A stretch of DNA of 64,000 nucleotides. Source: Prevotella sp. (lineage in GTDB: Bacteria > Bacteroidota > Bacteroidia > Bacteroidales > Bacteroidaceae). The DNA is taken from positions 310,001-374,000 of the forward strand of contig JAJPYN010000008.1 of NCBI GenBank assembly GCA_021204905.1, given 5' to 3'. The notes under the pieces were generated by a model, which ran no database searches, was not told the origin of the DNA, and was given only the letters and a program-made list of their open reading frames with translations. The stretch's first letter is position 1, and each line of letters opens with the position of its first letter. Positions 51,155 through 59,454 of this stretch are shown here, one piece after another. Position numbers and translations under genes: made by a program.

Positions 51155-52651
51155 ATGCAACCGCAACGAACATACATCGCCATCGACCTGAAATCGTTCT
51201 ACGCCTCAGTGGAATGCGTCGAGCGCGGGCTTAATCCGCTGACGACAAACCTTGTGGTGGCCGACGAGACGCGCACCGAGAAGACCGTTTGCCTCGCCGT
51301 AACGCCGCCGCTCAAAGCATACGGCATCGCAGGTCGCGCGCGGTTGTTCGAAGTGATTCAGCGCGTGAACGAGGTTAACGCCCTCCGCCGCGAGAAACTG
51401 CAAGGCAAAACTTTCGCGCGAAGCAGCTTCTCAGCCATCGAGCTCGCCGCGCGTAACGATTTGGAAATCAGTTACATAGTGGCGCCGCCGCGCATGGCTT
51501 TTTATATGAAATACAGCGCGACGATCTACGGCATCTACCTGAAATACATCGCGCCCGAAGACATCCACGTCTATTCCGTCGACGAGGTGTTCATCGACGC
51601 CACAAACTACCTCCGCACCTATCGAAAAACGCCGCGGCAACTGGCCATGACGATGATCAAAGACGTGCTCGCGCAAACGGGCATCACCGCCACGGCGGGC
51701 ATCGGCACGAACCTCTACCTCTGCAAAATCGCGATGGACATCGTGGCCAAACACGCCGAGCCCGACGCCGACGGGGTGCGCATCGCCGAGCTTGACGAGC
51801 TGTCGTTCAGGCAAAAGCTGTGGGGCCACGAGCCGCTCACCGATTTCTGGCGCATAGGGCAAGGCACGCAAGCACGCCTCGCCGCCGCCGGCATAAGCAC
51901 CATGGGCCAACTTGCGCGCTGTTCAATCACGAACGAAGCCCTGCTCTACCGCCTCTTCGGCATCAACGCCGAGCTGCTCATCGACCACGCGTGGGGCTGC
52001 GAGCCGTGCACCATCGCCGACATCAAAGCCTACCGCCCGCGGACAAACTCGCTCAGCAGCGGTCAGGTGCTCGCCGAACCTTACACTTTTACGAAAGCCC
52101 TCGCCGTGGTGCGCGAAATGGCGGACAACCTCGCGCTGAGGCTAATGGATAAAGGGCTTGCCACGCAACAGATAGTGCTCACCGTAGGCTATGATGTAGA
52201 AAATATAAGGCAAAAAAAGTATCAGGGAAAGACACATATTGACCGCTACGGAAGGCAAGTCCCGCAGCACGCACGCGGCACAACACGCCTGCCCCGCCCC
52301 ACCTGCCTCTCCGCCGAGCTCATCACCGCCGTTGCCGCCCTGTTCGAAAAAATTGCCGACCGCGATTTACTCGTTAGGCGATTGAACATCGTGGCTGCTA
52401 ATGTGCTGAATTTCAAAGGATTACAGTCGCGACTAAGACCTTCAGAAGGCAACCTTTTCGACGATCCCGACATCATCCTCGAACAACAAAAAGCCGCCGC
52501 CCGCCTCACCGAGAAGCAACGCCGCGCGCAGCAAACCGTGCTCGACATCCGCCGCAAATTCGGCAAAAACGCCATCCTCCGCGGCCTCAACTTCGCCGAA
52601 GGTGCAACAGCCATCGAGCGCAATAAACAAATCGGAGGGCATAAAGCATGA
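51155..52651 (+). CDS. Y-family translesion DNA polymerase (UmuC/UvrX-like)
   Basis: 498 residues from the ATG at 51155. Catalytic palm motifs IAIDLKSFYASVECVERG and VYSVDEVFIDAT carry the metal-binding Asp/Glu; ATAGIGTNLYLCKIAMDIVAKH is the conserved helix, then a little-finger domain. The C-terminus (RRKFGKNAILRGLNFAEGAT, ERNKQIGGHKA) is the form seen in Firmicutes and mobile-element polymerases paired with a YolD-like protein, and no umuD is present. Start chosen 21 nt after the promoter. Within the variable linker, 52418-52440 is the core of the dispersed repeat, read as GLQSRLRP. Transferred origin is likely. Confidence 0.9.
   Translation: MQPQRTYIAIDLKSFYASVECVERGLNPLTTNLVVADETRTEKTVCLAVTPPLKAYGIAGRARLFEVIQRVNEVNALRREKLQGKTFARSSFSAIELAARNDLEISYIVAPPRMAFYMKYSATIYGIYLKYIAPEDIHVYSVDEVFIDATNYLRTYRKTPRQLAMTMIKDVLAQTGITATAGIGTNLYLCKIAMDIVAKHAEPDADGVRIAELDELSFRQKLWGHEPLTDFWRIGQGTQARLAAAGISTMGQLARCSITNEALLYRLFGINAELLIDHAWGCEPCTIADIKAYRPRTNSLSSGQVLAEPYTFTKALAVVREMADNLALRLMDKGLATQQIVLTVGYDVENIRQKKYQGKTHIDRYGRQVPQHARGTTRLPRPTCLSAELITAVAALFEKIADRDLLVRRLNIVAANVLNFKGLQSRLRPSEGNLFDDPDIILEQQKAAARLTEKQRRAQQTVLDIRRKFGKNAILRGLNFAEGATAIERNKQIGGHKA
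52418..52440 (+). repeat. Core of the dispersed repeat inside the polymerase gene
   Basis: 22 of 23 bases match the core of copy 4 (41065-41087). It is read in frame and encodes the residues between the little-finger domain and the conserved C-terminus, a segment variable in relatives. The flanking parts of the long repeat are absent. Confidence 0.6.
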
Positions 52652-52848
52652 TTAACACAAATCATAACGATTATTCCGACATCATCGGACTGCCGCGACC
52701 GAAATTGTCGCACCCGAGAATGCCGCGCAGCCAACGGGCCGCACAGTTCGCCTCCTTCGACGCGCTGCAAGGCTATGGCGACGAGATAGAAGAAACCGCC
52801 GCAGAGCACGCCGCGCGCTTCGATGCCGCCAATCCTCTTTCCGAATAA
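52648..52848 (+). CDS. YolD-like small protein
   Basis: 66 residues; ATG overlaps the polymerase TGA (ATGA), so the two are translationally coupled. DYSDIIGLPRPKLSHPRMPR followed by SQRAAQFASFDALQGYGDEIEETA matches the short YolD-like proteins encoded after Y-family polymerases in Firmicutes, whose function is thought to be UmuD-like or regulatory but is not settled. Supports import of the pair as a unit. Confidence 0.82.
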   Translation: MINTNHNDYSDIIGLPRPKLSHPRMPRSQRAAQFASFDALQGYGDEIEETAAEHAARFDAANPLSE

Positions 52849-52909
52849 TCCGCATACCCCGCGCGCGAAAACACCGCCATTCGCCGCATTGCGGGTGAAA
52901 AAGGAGGAA

Positions 52910-52933
52910 GATGCAAGGAAAATGCATCTTTTT
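52910..52933 (+). terminator. Terminator after the YolD-like gene
   Basis: Perfect 6-bp stem GATGCA/TGCATC (52910-52915, 52923-52928) followed by TTTTT. It isolates the polymerase operon from the next promoter. Confidence 0.65.
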
Positions 52934-52946
52934 AACACTCCTTAAC

Positions 52947-52954
52947 GGGGGGGG
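52947..52954 (+). repeat. G8 homopolymer upstream of promoter A
   Basis: Eight consecutive G, preceded by TTTAACACTCCTTAAC and followed after 4 nt by the -33 TTG. The same arrangement occurs at 56171-56178. These are the only G8 runs noticed in the window. Confidence 0.85.
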
Positions 52955-52958
52955 CAGC

Positions 52959-52989
52959 TTGAAGTCTTCAATTTTTAGTATTACCTTTG
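52959..52989 (+). promoter_or_regulatory. Promoter of secreted-protein cassette A
   Basis: -33 TTG (52959-52961), 20-nt spacer, -7 TACCTTTG (52982-52989). The ATG at 53029 follows a 39-nt leader. The G8 tract sits 4 nt upstream of the -33, where a change in its length would alter contacts upstream of RNA polymerase. Confidence 0.75.
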
Positions 52990-53028
52990 TCTTCGAAATT
53001 TTAGTTAACATTTTAAACCATATCTAAA

Positions 53029-55713
53029 ATGAATAGCCTATTCAATTTCAAATGGCTCATGGCAACCATCTTGCTGTGCACGCCAATGTTCACTTGGGCA
53101 CAAGATGAAGGAGATGCCGAAGGAACAACTACGAAATCCTACGAGCTCCACATTGACGACTATCCGTGGAACTACACTGCAGCCGCGTCCGGGAGCATTA
53201 CTATTAATTATGACTCGGATAATGCGTGGGGCGAGTTTAAATTAACCGACGGTAGCGCTGTTGATCTGTCTGTTTACAAAGGGTGCAAAATAGTATATAC
53301 TGACGCATCCGATGTGCAGATTATGATTAAATATGCAGACAGTGAAAATGGCGACAAATACCAAGATTTATCCGGCAGCGGCACCTTTGAATATACTTTC
53401 GAAACTGACTATGGAAATGTAACGACATTTGAACTTCAGGGTAAAGCTGTCAATGCCGCCGTTTCAGTATCGGAGGCATATCTCATAAAGCAGGATGACA
53501 CACAAGAAGCCATGGTTTACGGCGGCCCAAGCTGGGGTTGCACATACATTGCCCACAGTCTGCCCGCAATCACTTTCACCGGTCAGTACGGCAGCGTTTA
53601 TCTCTTGGATTCCGAAACGGAAGAACCCGCCACGTTCACATACGGCCAAGGGAACTCCATGGCATTCACCATCACTTTCTCGGAGGCCACGACAGGCGCA
53701 TTGGTTGTTGAACCGGATGGTACGGACGGCAACAATCTCAATTATTGGTATAACATTAACACAGGAAGCACAACTGCCACCTTCACCATTGATGATAGTG
53801 CAGTGAGCGCGGATGTAGCCAAGATATACATTAAGTCGAACAACGACAATGATGCGGACTATAGTGAGGAAAGTGGCGGATACACTTCTTACGCTACACC
53901 TTACACCATCCATTTCACCAGCATCACCGCCGAAGTTACAACCGCCTCGAACGGAGATGAAGAAGAAAACGGAGGTGATGAAAACGGAGGTAACACCAAC
54001 GAGACAAATCCATATATCAGTGTGACGGATGAAGGCAAGGCATACCTGAATTTCACCACGGATTACGTAAAATGGAATGCGGATGGAGGAGACAATATTG
54101 AGATATCCACGGGTAACGTTCCCAATACCGCTACAATAACGATAGGTGGAGATAGTTGGTCTGGCGGTGTGGGGTGCAGCTATAGCACACTGGACATTTC
54201 CGACTACTACCAAATGGTGGTTCACTATTCCGTGACAGCAGCGAGTGAAGAAAATCAGGAAAGCATAAACGCCAAGCTTATTTTATATTCCGGTTGGGAC
54301 GATGGCGAGAATGCAAGTCTGTACGATAGTGAAAACACCGGCACAATGAGATTTACCATCAACAATGCGGTGAACGATTTTGACCCGAGTTCCATTATAC
54401 AAATCGTATTCATGGCAAATCACGCCTGCACAATCAATGTTACATCGATACAATTCCTCACCGAAGAAGAAGCGGCTACTGAGGATGAAAAAATGCTGTA
54501 CTCCACTTTCTATTTGTGGGACACTGTAAGCGACGGTTGCACCAAATCCAACGAATCATACAATGCTGACACCGGTTCAGGCGACTACGCTCCGTTCAAA
54601 ATCAACAGCGCACATTCTTATGACGGCGGTTGCTGGTGGTTTGGTGATGTTGACGAGGATCAGTATTGGGGAATAGAGATTAAAGTGCAAACCACGCAAT
54701 CTGTCAAAGTCAGAATCGCCATACAATACGCCATTAACGGTGACAATAATAGTTTGTACACCGAAAAATATACTGCCTATTGTACGGCAGATGAGGAAAC
54801 GACTCTCATTCTTCCGTTCCTGAGCAGCTACGACCACTACGTTGACGAAGTGTTCATCCAGTTGTTAGATCTTGGCGATAATTCCGAGACTTGTGATATC
54901 ACCATTACCAGTGCCAAGTTGGTGGGAAGCACGAACACAACCTATCAGGGCGATTATGTAACGATACTCACTTCCGATACCGACGGCTACGCGACTTATT
55001 ACAATGGAACGAACGATTATCGTATGCCGCTCGGTTTGGAGGGTAGTACGGTCACGGGTACTGGTAGCGTGATAAGCGAAGAGGACGATGAAAATTTGGA
55101 ATTTGAGCTCACCACACCGTGGGAGTACAAAAACGAAGAAAACAACGTAAATGGCGGCGACATAGTTCCCGCAGGCACGCCGCTCGTGTTGAAAGGCGTT
55201 GGAGATGACCCCGATGTTACCTACACCGCATTCCTTGATACCACCGGAAACGGCGAGGCACCGGAAACGAACTTGCTCCACGGCAAGGACGAGCCGGCAA
55301 CTGCTGAGGAAATGGTTTCCATCACATCGAAAGATAATGATGACAACGGCGACGTTGATTACTACTATTTCAAACTTTCATACAATTCCGCCGGAGAGGT
55401 GGGCTTCTTCGCCGGAGCGGACAATTGCGCTGCCTTTACGATGGAGAATACACACAAGGCATGGCTTGCAATTGCGCAGTCCGTTATCGACAATATCAAT
55501 AGTGAAAGCGAAGACGGGAAATTTGTCGGCTTCCATCTCAGCGACACTGACAACAGCGAAAACGGTGGCGGTGGAGAATCCACAACTGGAATCACCGCCG
55601 TTACCACAACCGCCACAAACGGTGCCATCTACAATCTCCAAGGCGTGCGCGTTAACGATATGAACCAGAAAGGCATTTACATCGTTGACGGCAAGAAAGT
55701 GGTGAAGCAGTAA
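53029..55713 (+). CDS. Large secreted beta-rich protein A
   Basis: 894 residues, no recognised enzyme motif. Signal peptide ends TPMFTWAQ near residue 25. Several consecutive beta-sandwich-like modules follow, two of them split by an acidic Asn/Gly linker (EEENGGDENGGN) near residue 310. A module near residue 640 has DTDGYATYYNGTNDYRMP and VPAGTPLVLKG, seen in many Prevotella/Bacteroides surface proteins. The C-terminus (AIYNLQGVRV, KGIYIVDGKKVVKQ) resembles type A C-terminal sorting or anchoring tails of Bacteroidetes. The leader KWL...LLC.P...WA is shared with protein B, so the two are paralogous in layout. Probably a surface or carbohydrate-binding protein (inference). Confidence 0.75.
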   Translation: MNSLFNFKWLMATILLCTPMFTWAQDEGDAEGTTTKSYELHIDDYPWNYTAAASGSITINYDSDNAWGEFKLTDGSAVDLSVYKGCKIVYTDASDVQIMIKYADSENGDKYQDLSGSGTFEYTFETDYGNVTTFELQGKAVNAAVSVSEAYLIKQDDTQEAMVYGGPSWGCTYIAHSLPAITFTGQYGSVYLLDSETEEPATFTYGQGNSMAFTITFSEATTGALVVEPDGTDGNNLNYWYNINTGSTTATFTIDDSAVSADVAKIYIKSNNDNDADYSEESGGYTSYATPYTIHFTSITAEVTTASNGDEEENGGDENGGNTNETNPYISVTDEGKAYLNFTTDYVKWNADGGDNIEISTGNVPNTATITIGGDSWSGGVGCSYSTLDISDYYQMVVHYSVTAASEENQESINAKLILYSGWDDGENASLYDSENTGTMRFTINNAVNDFDPSSIIQIVFMANHACTINVTSIQFLTEEEAATEDEKMLYSTFYLWDTVSDGCTKSNESYNADTGSGDYAPFKINSAHSYDGGCWWFGDVDEDQYWGIEIKVQTTQSVKVRIAIQYAINGDNNSLYTEKYTAYCTADEETTLILPFLSSYDHYVDEVFIQLLDLGDNSETCDITITSAKLVGSTNTTYQGDYVTILTSDTDGYATYYNGTNDYRMPLGLEGSTVTGTGSVISEEDDENLEFELTTPWEYKNEENNVNGGDIVPAGTPLVLKGVGDDPDVTYTAFLDTTGNGEAPETNLLHGKDEPATAEEMVSITSKDNDDNGDVDYYYFKLSYNSAGEVGFFAGADNCAAFTMENTHKAWLAIAQSVIDNINSESEDGKFVGFHLSDTDNSENGGGGESTTGITAVTTTATNGAIYNLQGVRVNDMNQKGIYIVDGKKVVKQ

Positions 55714-55737
55714 ATAACTTTTAAATCGAACAAGATT

Positions 55738-55896
55738 ATGAAGACATATGTAAAGCCTAACACGAAGATTGTTGGTGTTGAATCTGATGATTTCTACGCG
55801 CTGCCTGGCGGCACTGGGCAAGGCACCGGTGAATTGACCAAGCGCAACGACGGGTGGGAATTCGATGATGAGGACGAGGACGGAGGTCTTTGGTAA
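55738..55896 (+). CDS. Small acidic Trp-terminated protein A
   Basis: 52 residues (MKTYVKPNTKIVGVESDD...). 24 nt after protein A and before its terminator. The N-terminus has the pattern Y-x-x-P-x-x-x-x-V shared with the protein at 59026. The middle contains LPGGTGQGTG, and the C-terminus NDGWEFDDEDEDGGLW is strongly acidic and ends in Trp. No signal peptide. Similar short unnamed proteins are known to me from Prevotella/Bacteroides genomes, but no function is established. The paired occurrence after both secreted proteins supports it being real. Confidence 0.75.
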   Translation: MKTYVKPNTKIVGVESDDFYALPGGTGQGTGELTKRNDGWEFDDEDEDGGLW

Positions 55897-55906
55897 ATGA
55901 ACAAGG

Positions 55907-55976
55907 AGGTTCTGAGGAACCGGGAATTAAGGTCCTGAGGAACCGGGAATTAAGGTTTTAAGAAACCTGAAAGCGA
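55907..55976 (+). repeat. Tandem 23-nt repeats after small protein A
   Basis: Units 55907-55929 and 55930-55952 differ at one base (AGGTTCTGAGGAACCGGG versus AGGTCCTGAGGAACCGGG); a third, degenerate unit follows. Each unit contains the dyad GGTTC/GAACC, so the transcript could form small hairpins. The rest of the 55897-56257 gap holds a terminator and promoter B. Confidence 0.7.
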
Positions 55977-56051
55977 AGTTCTAACGGACTGAATATCAAT
56001 ATCTTAGTTTCTATAATAGCTAAGTTTTAGAATTGTTATGAATAATAGGTT

Positions 56052-56081
56052 GGGGGTGCGCTGGGAAGCGTGCCCCTTTTT
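56052..56081 (+). terminator. Terminator of cassette A
   Basis: Stem with GGGG/CCCC and G-T pairs (within 56052-56061 and 56068-56076), short loop, then TTTTT. Confidence 0.75.
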
Positions 56082-56170
56082 CGTTTGTCCGCGACGGGGC
56101 TGCCTCGCGGAGGTGGGTGTCCGCATAACAAGTGAAAGCAGGGGAGAGAGAAAGTTTAACACTTATTAAT

Positions 56171-56178
56171 GGGGGGGG
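56171..56178 (+). repeat. G8 homopolymer upstream of promoter B
   Basis: Eight G preceded by TTTAACACTTATTAAT and followed after 4 nt by the -33 TTG. Flanks and spacing match the cassette A tract. Confidence 0.85.
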
Positions 56179-56181
56179 TAA

Positions 56182-56213
56182 TTTGCAGGAACTTAACTTT
56201 TGTATTATCTTTG
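56182..56213 (+). promoter_or_regulatory. Promoter of secreted-protein cassette B
   Basis: -33 TTTG (56182-56185), 20-nt spacer, -7 TATCTTTG (56206-56213); 44-nt leader to the ATG at 56258. Confidence 0.78.
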
Positions 56214-56257
56214 CGCTGTCAACTTTAATAACTCAAAAAATTAAAACTGAAGAAAAA

Positions 56258-58993
56258 ATGAAACAATTCTTTCAAACAAAGTGGCTCGCCCTGGCCCTGC
56301 TCCTCTGCGCGCCCCTCGCCGCTTGGGCGGATGACGACGAAGAGAGCGAAACGACTACGGAGACACTCGATTTGAGTAGTTTAACCACGGTTGCAAATTC
56401 TGATTACGGTACCATCACCAGCAACGAAGACGGCACTTACACCTTGGCTTTCACTAAAACGTGCAATGACGAGTACCAGACGACGTCCGGACTTGGATGG
56501 CAGAGTACCACCCCTTTGGATTTGTCCGGCTACAGCGAGATTATCGTCAATTATTCAAGTCTCGGCACGGACATTCAAAACATTCAACTTTACGTCGTCG
56601 ATTCCAGTAATTATGGGACGACAGCTTCCGGTTCTGACGGAACGATAAACTATGTCTTTAGCGAGCATACCTCCGGATGGGGCTTCGGCTGGAGCGGCAA
56701 CGGCAACATTGACTATTCGAGCATAGCGTACCTTATGATTCACGTTACAGCATACTCGTTTAGCTCCGCCTCGGTAACGATTGATTCCATCCAACTTGTG
56801 AAAGCATCCTCCTCATCCTCTGGTGAAGGCGAAGGCGAAGGTGAAGGTGAAGGCGGGGAAGATGACAATTCCGGCAGTAACTCGGGCGGCACGGAAGATA
56901 ATTCCACGTATGAGGCAAAATGGAATCTGTCCACAGGAGATGCCGATTTCACCGACGTTGAAACGAATGATTACAGCACAATCTACAAGATTGACGGCGA
57001 CGGTACGGACAGCGGCCAGCACAACACGCTCGTTTTCCCGAACGGAATGTCCGGCACCTATTGGGTTGCGCTTCACAATGTAACCATCAACACCAGCGGC
57101 AGAACCACAACCACTGAAAGCGACAGCAAGGGTTTGCACCGCGCAGGTGCTTATTTCACTGAGGTAGGAGGTTCCGAAGAACGCGCTGATAGCTGCGGCA
57201 TTTATATTCCTTCAAGCACCGAAGATAATCCATTGACCATAAACATGGTTATAGACGGACACTCCACCATTGACGCATCGAAGTACGGCATCTACGTCGG
57301 CGAGAACTCCCAGCTCAACATTATTTATATTGACGACCAGATAAGCGATTACACGCAGAATTCAAAAGATCCGGACACCTACACGCTGACCATCGGCGGT
57401 TCCTCCAACTTGACTTACGGCATTTACAACGAAGGAAAGCACATGTTTATCCATACTGTTCATGCAAACAACACTTCGCAAGAGGATAACAACGTACTTG
57501 TTGGAACAACCACAATCACGGCAACAGACTGCGGCATTTACAGCTACAATGGTGTTGATATTAAAGGCACATACATGGTAATAACCGTTACGGGGGGCGG
57601 CGAAGTAGAAAGTACTATACCGACAGAAACCACATACACTGATTATTATCCGGGCTACAGCATAACAAAACTTGTGTGCGGCATCTACATTGCCGGCAAA
57701 GGCGGTGAAAGCCATGGAGCGATAATCTCCATGATAGATCTTACCATCACGGCAAAGGGTAATCAAACTTATGGTATATTCCTTGATCTCAATGGTACGT
57801 CTGAGAACGACAATAATAATCCAGATTGTTACTTCGGGTTCGGTTCGGTAACCATAACAGCCACTCAATGCGTATTGCATCATGAGAGTCAATATAACGG
57901 TTACATACAAAGTGGAGAGAAATTAATTCTTATTTTGAATGGTCCGTTCTGCGAACACGTAAGTTTATACTATAGTTGGTACTGCGATGGGCTGCTCGCC
58001 GATAGTACAAGTAGCAATAGCGATTTGACATACATCATCATTGACGGCGACGATTTGGACGGCTGGTATAACGACTACAACATCCACACTCAAACAGTGG
58101 TTAGCGAGGTGGAGTATGTCGGGCGCAACCTCTACGCGGGCTGGAATACGTTGTGCCTGCCTTACAAGTATAAGGTGAAGAGCACGACCGACGTGGATGA
58201 TGACTTGTATAGCGGTTACAAGGAGGGACGCGACGTGATAAAGAAGTACGCCATCTACAATTCGGAAAATAATGACACATACGACACGGCCACGAATACG
58301 GTAACTTTCACCATCCTTGACCCCGATAAGGATAATGATTCCGCATGCGAGGAAGGCACCGGGCTTGTGCTTCAACCGGATGTGGCATATCTTGTTTATC
58401 TCCCCGACACGCAAAAGAATTATTATGAAAAGACCAAGTTCACCGCGATGAGCACTAACCTCGAAGTGGTGGGCAACAAATCCGGCGAGACGGAGATATT
58501 CTTCGACCCGTGCTACGATAAGGAAACGATGTCGGGTACAAATTTGGACGGCGACTCGGATTCGAACCACGTGCATTATAAGCTCACTGCGCACAACATT
58601 TACACGATAAATGGTACGGAGACGATTGACGAGAACGATACTTATATCAACGATAATACTTACGATTACGTGGGTGTTGCCAACTATTTCAACCAAGCTC
58701 CGAATGAAGGCATCACTTTCCCGGCATATCGCTGCTACATTGATGTTTCTGTCGTTGGCGGTGATGACGATGACAATGCAAAGCAGTTGACCATCGCGTT
58801 TGACGACGGCAGCGAAACGACGGGCATCGACCAACTCAACGGCGGCACGCTTAACGCCATCGACGGCAATGCTGTTGTCAGCGTTTACGGTCTCAATGGT
58901 CAGCTCGTGAAAGTTTCGAGCGCGAAGACCGCCACCAACGGACTGGCGAAAGGCGTGTATGTCGTGGGCGGCAAGAAAGTCGTGGTGATGTAA
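56258..58993 (+). CDS. Large secreted beta-helix-like protein B
   Basis: 911 residues from the ATG giving signal peptide MKQFFQTKWLALALLLCAPL; a longer open frame starts before the promoter and is rejected. After an N-terminal beta-sandwich domain comes a Gly/Glu linker (GE repeats, near residue 190). A central region has six or so evenly recurring [YC]-G-I-[YF] turns (CGIYIPSST, YGIYVGEN, YGIYNEGK, CGIYSYNG, CGIYIAGK, YGIFLDLN), suggesting a right-handed beta helix. The C-terminal part has LYAGWNTLCLPYKYKV and LQPDVAYLVYLPD, then a tail ending KGVYVVGGKKVVVM. Likely surface adhesin or glycan-binding protein (inference). Confidence 0.75.
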   Translation: MKQFFQTKWLALALLLCAPLAAWADDDEESETTTETLDLSSLTTVANSDYGTITSNEDGTYTLAFTKTCNDEYQTTSGLGWQSTTPLDLSGYSEIIVNYSSLGTDIQNIQLYVVDSSNYGTTASGSDGTINYVFSEHTSGWGFGWSGNGNIDYSSIAYLMIHVTAYSFSSASVTIDSIQLVKASSSSSGEGEGEGEGEGGEDDNSGSNSGGTEDNSTYEAKWNLSTGDADFTDVETNDYSTIYKIDGDGTDSGQHNTLVFPNGMSGTYWVALHNVTINTSGRTTTTESDSKGLHRAGAYFTEVGGSEERADSCGIYIPSSTEDNPLTINMVIDGHSTIDASKYGIYVGENSQLNIIYIDDQISDYTQNSKDPDTYTLTIGGSSNLTYGIYNEGKHMFIHTVHANNTSQEDNNVLVGTTTITATDCGIYSYNGVDIKGTYMVITVTGGGEVESTIPTETTYTDYYPGYSITKLVCGIYIAGKGGESHGAIISMIDLTITAKGNQTYGIFLDLNGTSENDNNNPDCYFGFGSVTITATQCVLHHESQYNGYIQSGEKLILILNGPFCEHVSLYYSWYCDGLLADSTSSNSDLTYIIIDGDDLDGWYNDYNIHTQTVVSEVEYVGRNLYAGWNTLCLPYKYKVKSTTDVDDDLYSGYKEGRDVIKKYAIYNSENNDTYDTATNTVTFTILDPDKDNDSACEEGTGLVLQPDVAYLVYLPDTQKNYYEKTKFTAMSTNLEVVGNKSGETEIFFDPCYDKETMSGTNLDGDSDSNHVHYKLTAHNIYTINGTETIDENDTYINDNTYDYVGVANYFNQAPNEGITFPAYRCYIDVSVVGGDDDDNAKQLTIAFDDGSETTGIDQLNGGTLNAIDGNAVVSVYGLNGQLVKVSSAKTATNGLAKGVYVVGGKKVVVM
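56822..56851 (+). repeat. Hexanucleotide repeat encoding a Gly-Glu linker
   Basis: Five GGYGAA units encode (Gly-Glu)5 between the N-terminal domain and the beta-helix of protein B. Changes by whole units would keep the reading frame and alter linker length. Confidence 0.8.
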
Positions 58994-59025
58994 TGAACAG
59001 TAACTAACCTAAAACAAAAACGGCA

Positions 59026-59214
59026 ATGAATAAGAAAGAATATACAAGTCCGAGCATTAGCGTCTCCAAGTGCGATGCCACGTTTGCAATTTTGCAAGAT
59101 AGTGATGGTGCCGGCGCAAGTGTACCTGTCGATTCCTCCACCTCCGACCCGACTGTGCGCGGCAAGGGCACGGATATTTGGGACGAGGACGAAGGCGACG
59201 ACTTCGGCTGGTGA
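59026..59214 (+). CDS. Small acidic Trp-terminated protein B
   Basis: 62 residues (MNKKEYTSPSISVSKCDATF...). 32 nt after protein B and before its terminator. Shares Y-x-x-P-x-I-x-V at the N-terminus and an acidic, Trp-containing tail (DIWDEDEGDDFGW) with the 52-residue protein of cassette A. The middle (SDGAGASVPVDSSTSDPTVR) is polar and probably disordered. No signal peptide. Function unknown. Confidence 0.78.
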   Translation: MNKKEYTSPSISVSKCDATFAILQDSDGAGASVPVDSSTSDPTVRGKGTDIWDEDEGDDFGW

Positions 59215-59240
59215 GGCTGAGGCGAAAGATTAGCTAAATG

Positions 59241-59273
59241 GAGAGGGTTGAGTTTTGTCGGCCCTCTCTTTTT
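59241..59273 (+). terminator. Terminator of cassette B
   Basis: Perfect 7-bp stem GAGAGGG/CCCTCTC (59241-59247, 59262-59268), 14-nt loop, then TTTTT. Confidence 0.78.
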
Positions 59274-59285
59274 ATGCCTTCGCGG

Positions 59286-59315
59286 TTGTTTTTCTGTTTC
59301 TTTCCATTATCTTTG
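59286..59315 (+). promoter_or_regulatory. Promoter of the GH3 gene
   Basis: -33 TTG (59286-59288), 19-nt spacer, -7 TATCTTTG (59308-59315). No G tract here. The leader to the ATG at 59455 is about 140 nt and contains a tandem repeat. Confidence 0.7.
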
Positions 59316-59344
59316 CCTTTCGAACCTTAAACCTATTTACGACC

Positions 59345-59402
59345 TAAGCAACTTACAAGCAAAGCAATTTACAAGCTAAGCAATTTACAAGCTAAGCAAT
59401 TC
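59345..59402 (+). repeat. Tandem 16-nt repeats in the GH3 leader
   Basis: Three to four copies of AAGCAATTTACAAGCT, two of them identical. They lie in the predicted 5' UTR. Confidence 0.75.
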
Positions 59403-59454
59403 AACGACCTGAAATATTCACAACCTTAACAATAAACATTAAACAACCGACAAA

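Noticed and set aside
52947..52954. G tract as a translational (in-gene) phase switch
   Set aside because: Both G8 runs lie upstream of the promoters and start codons, so length change cannot shift a reading frame; the open frame that crosses the second tract begins before the promoter.
55993..56030. Further copy of the dispersed repeat (ATATCTTAGTTTCTAT)
   Set aside because: The resemblance is limited to a few bases of the core, with no flanking match.
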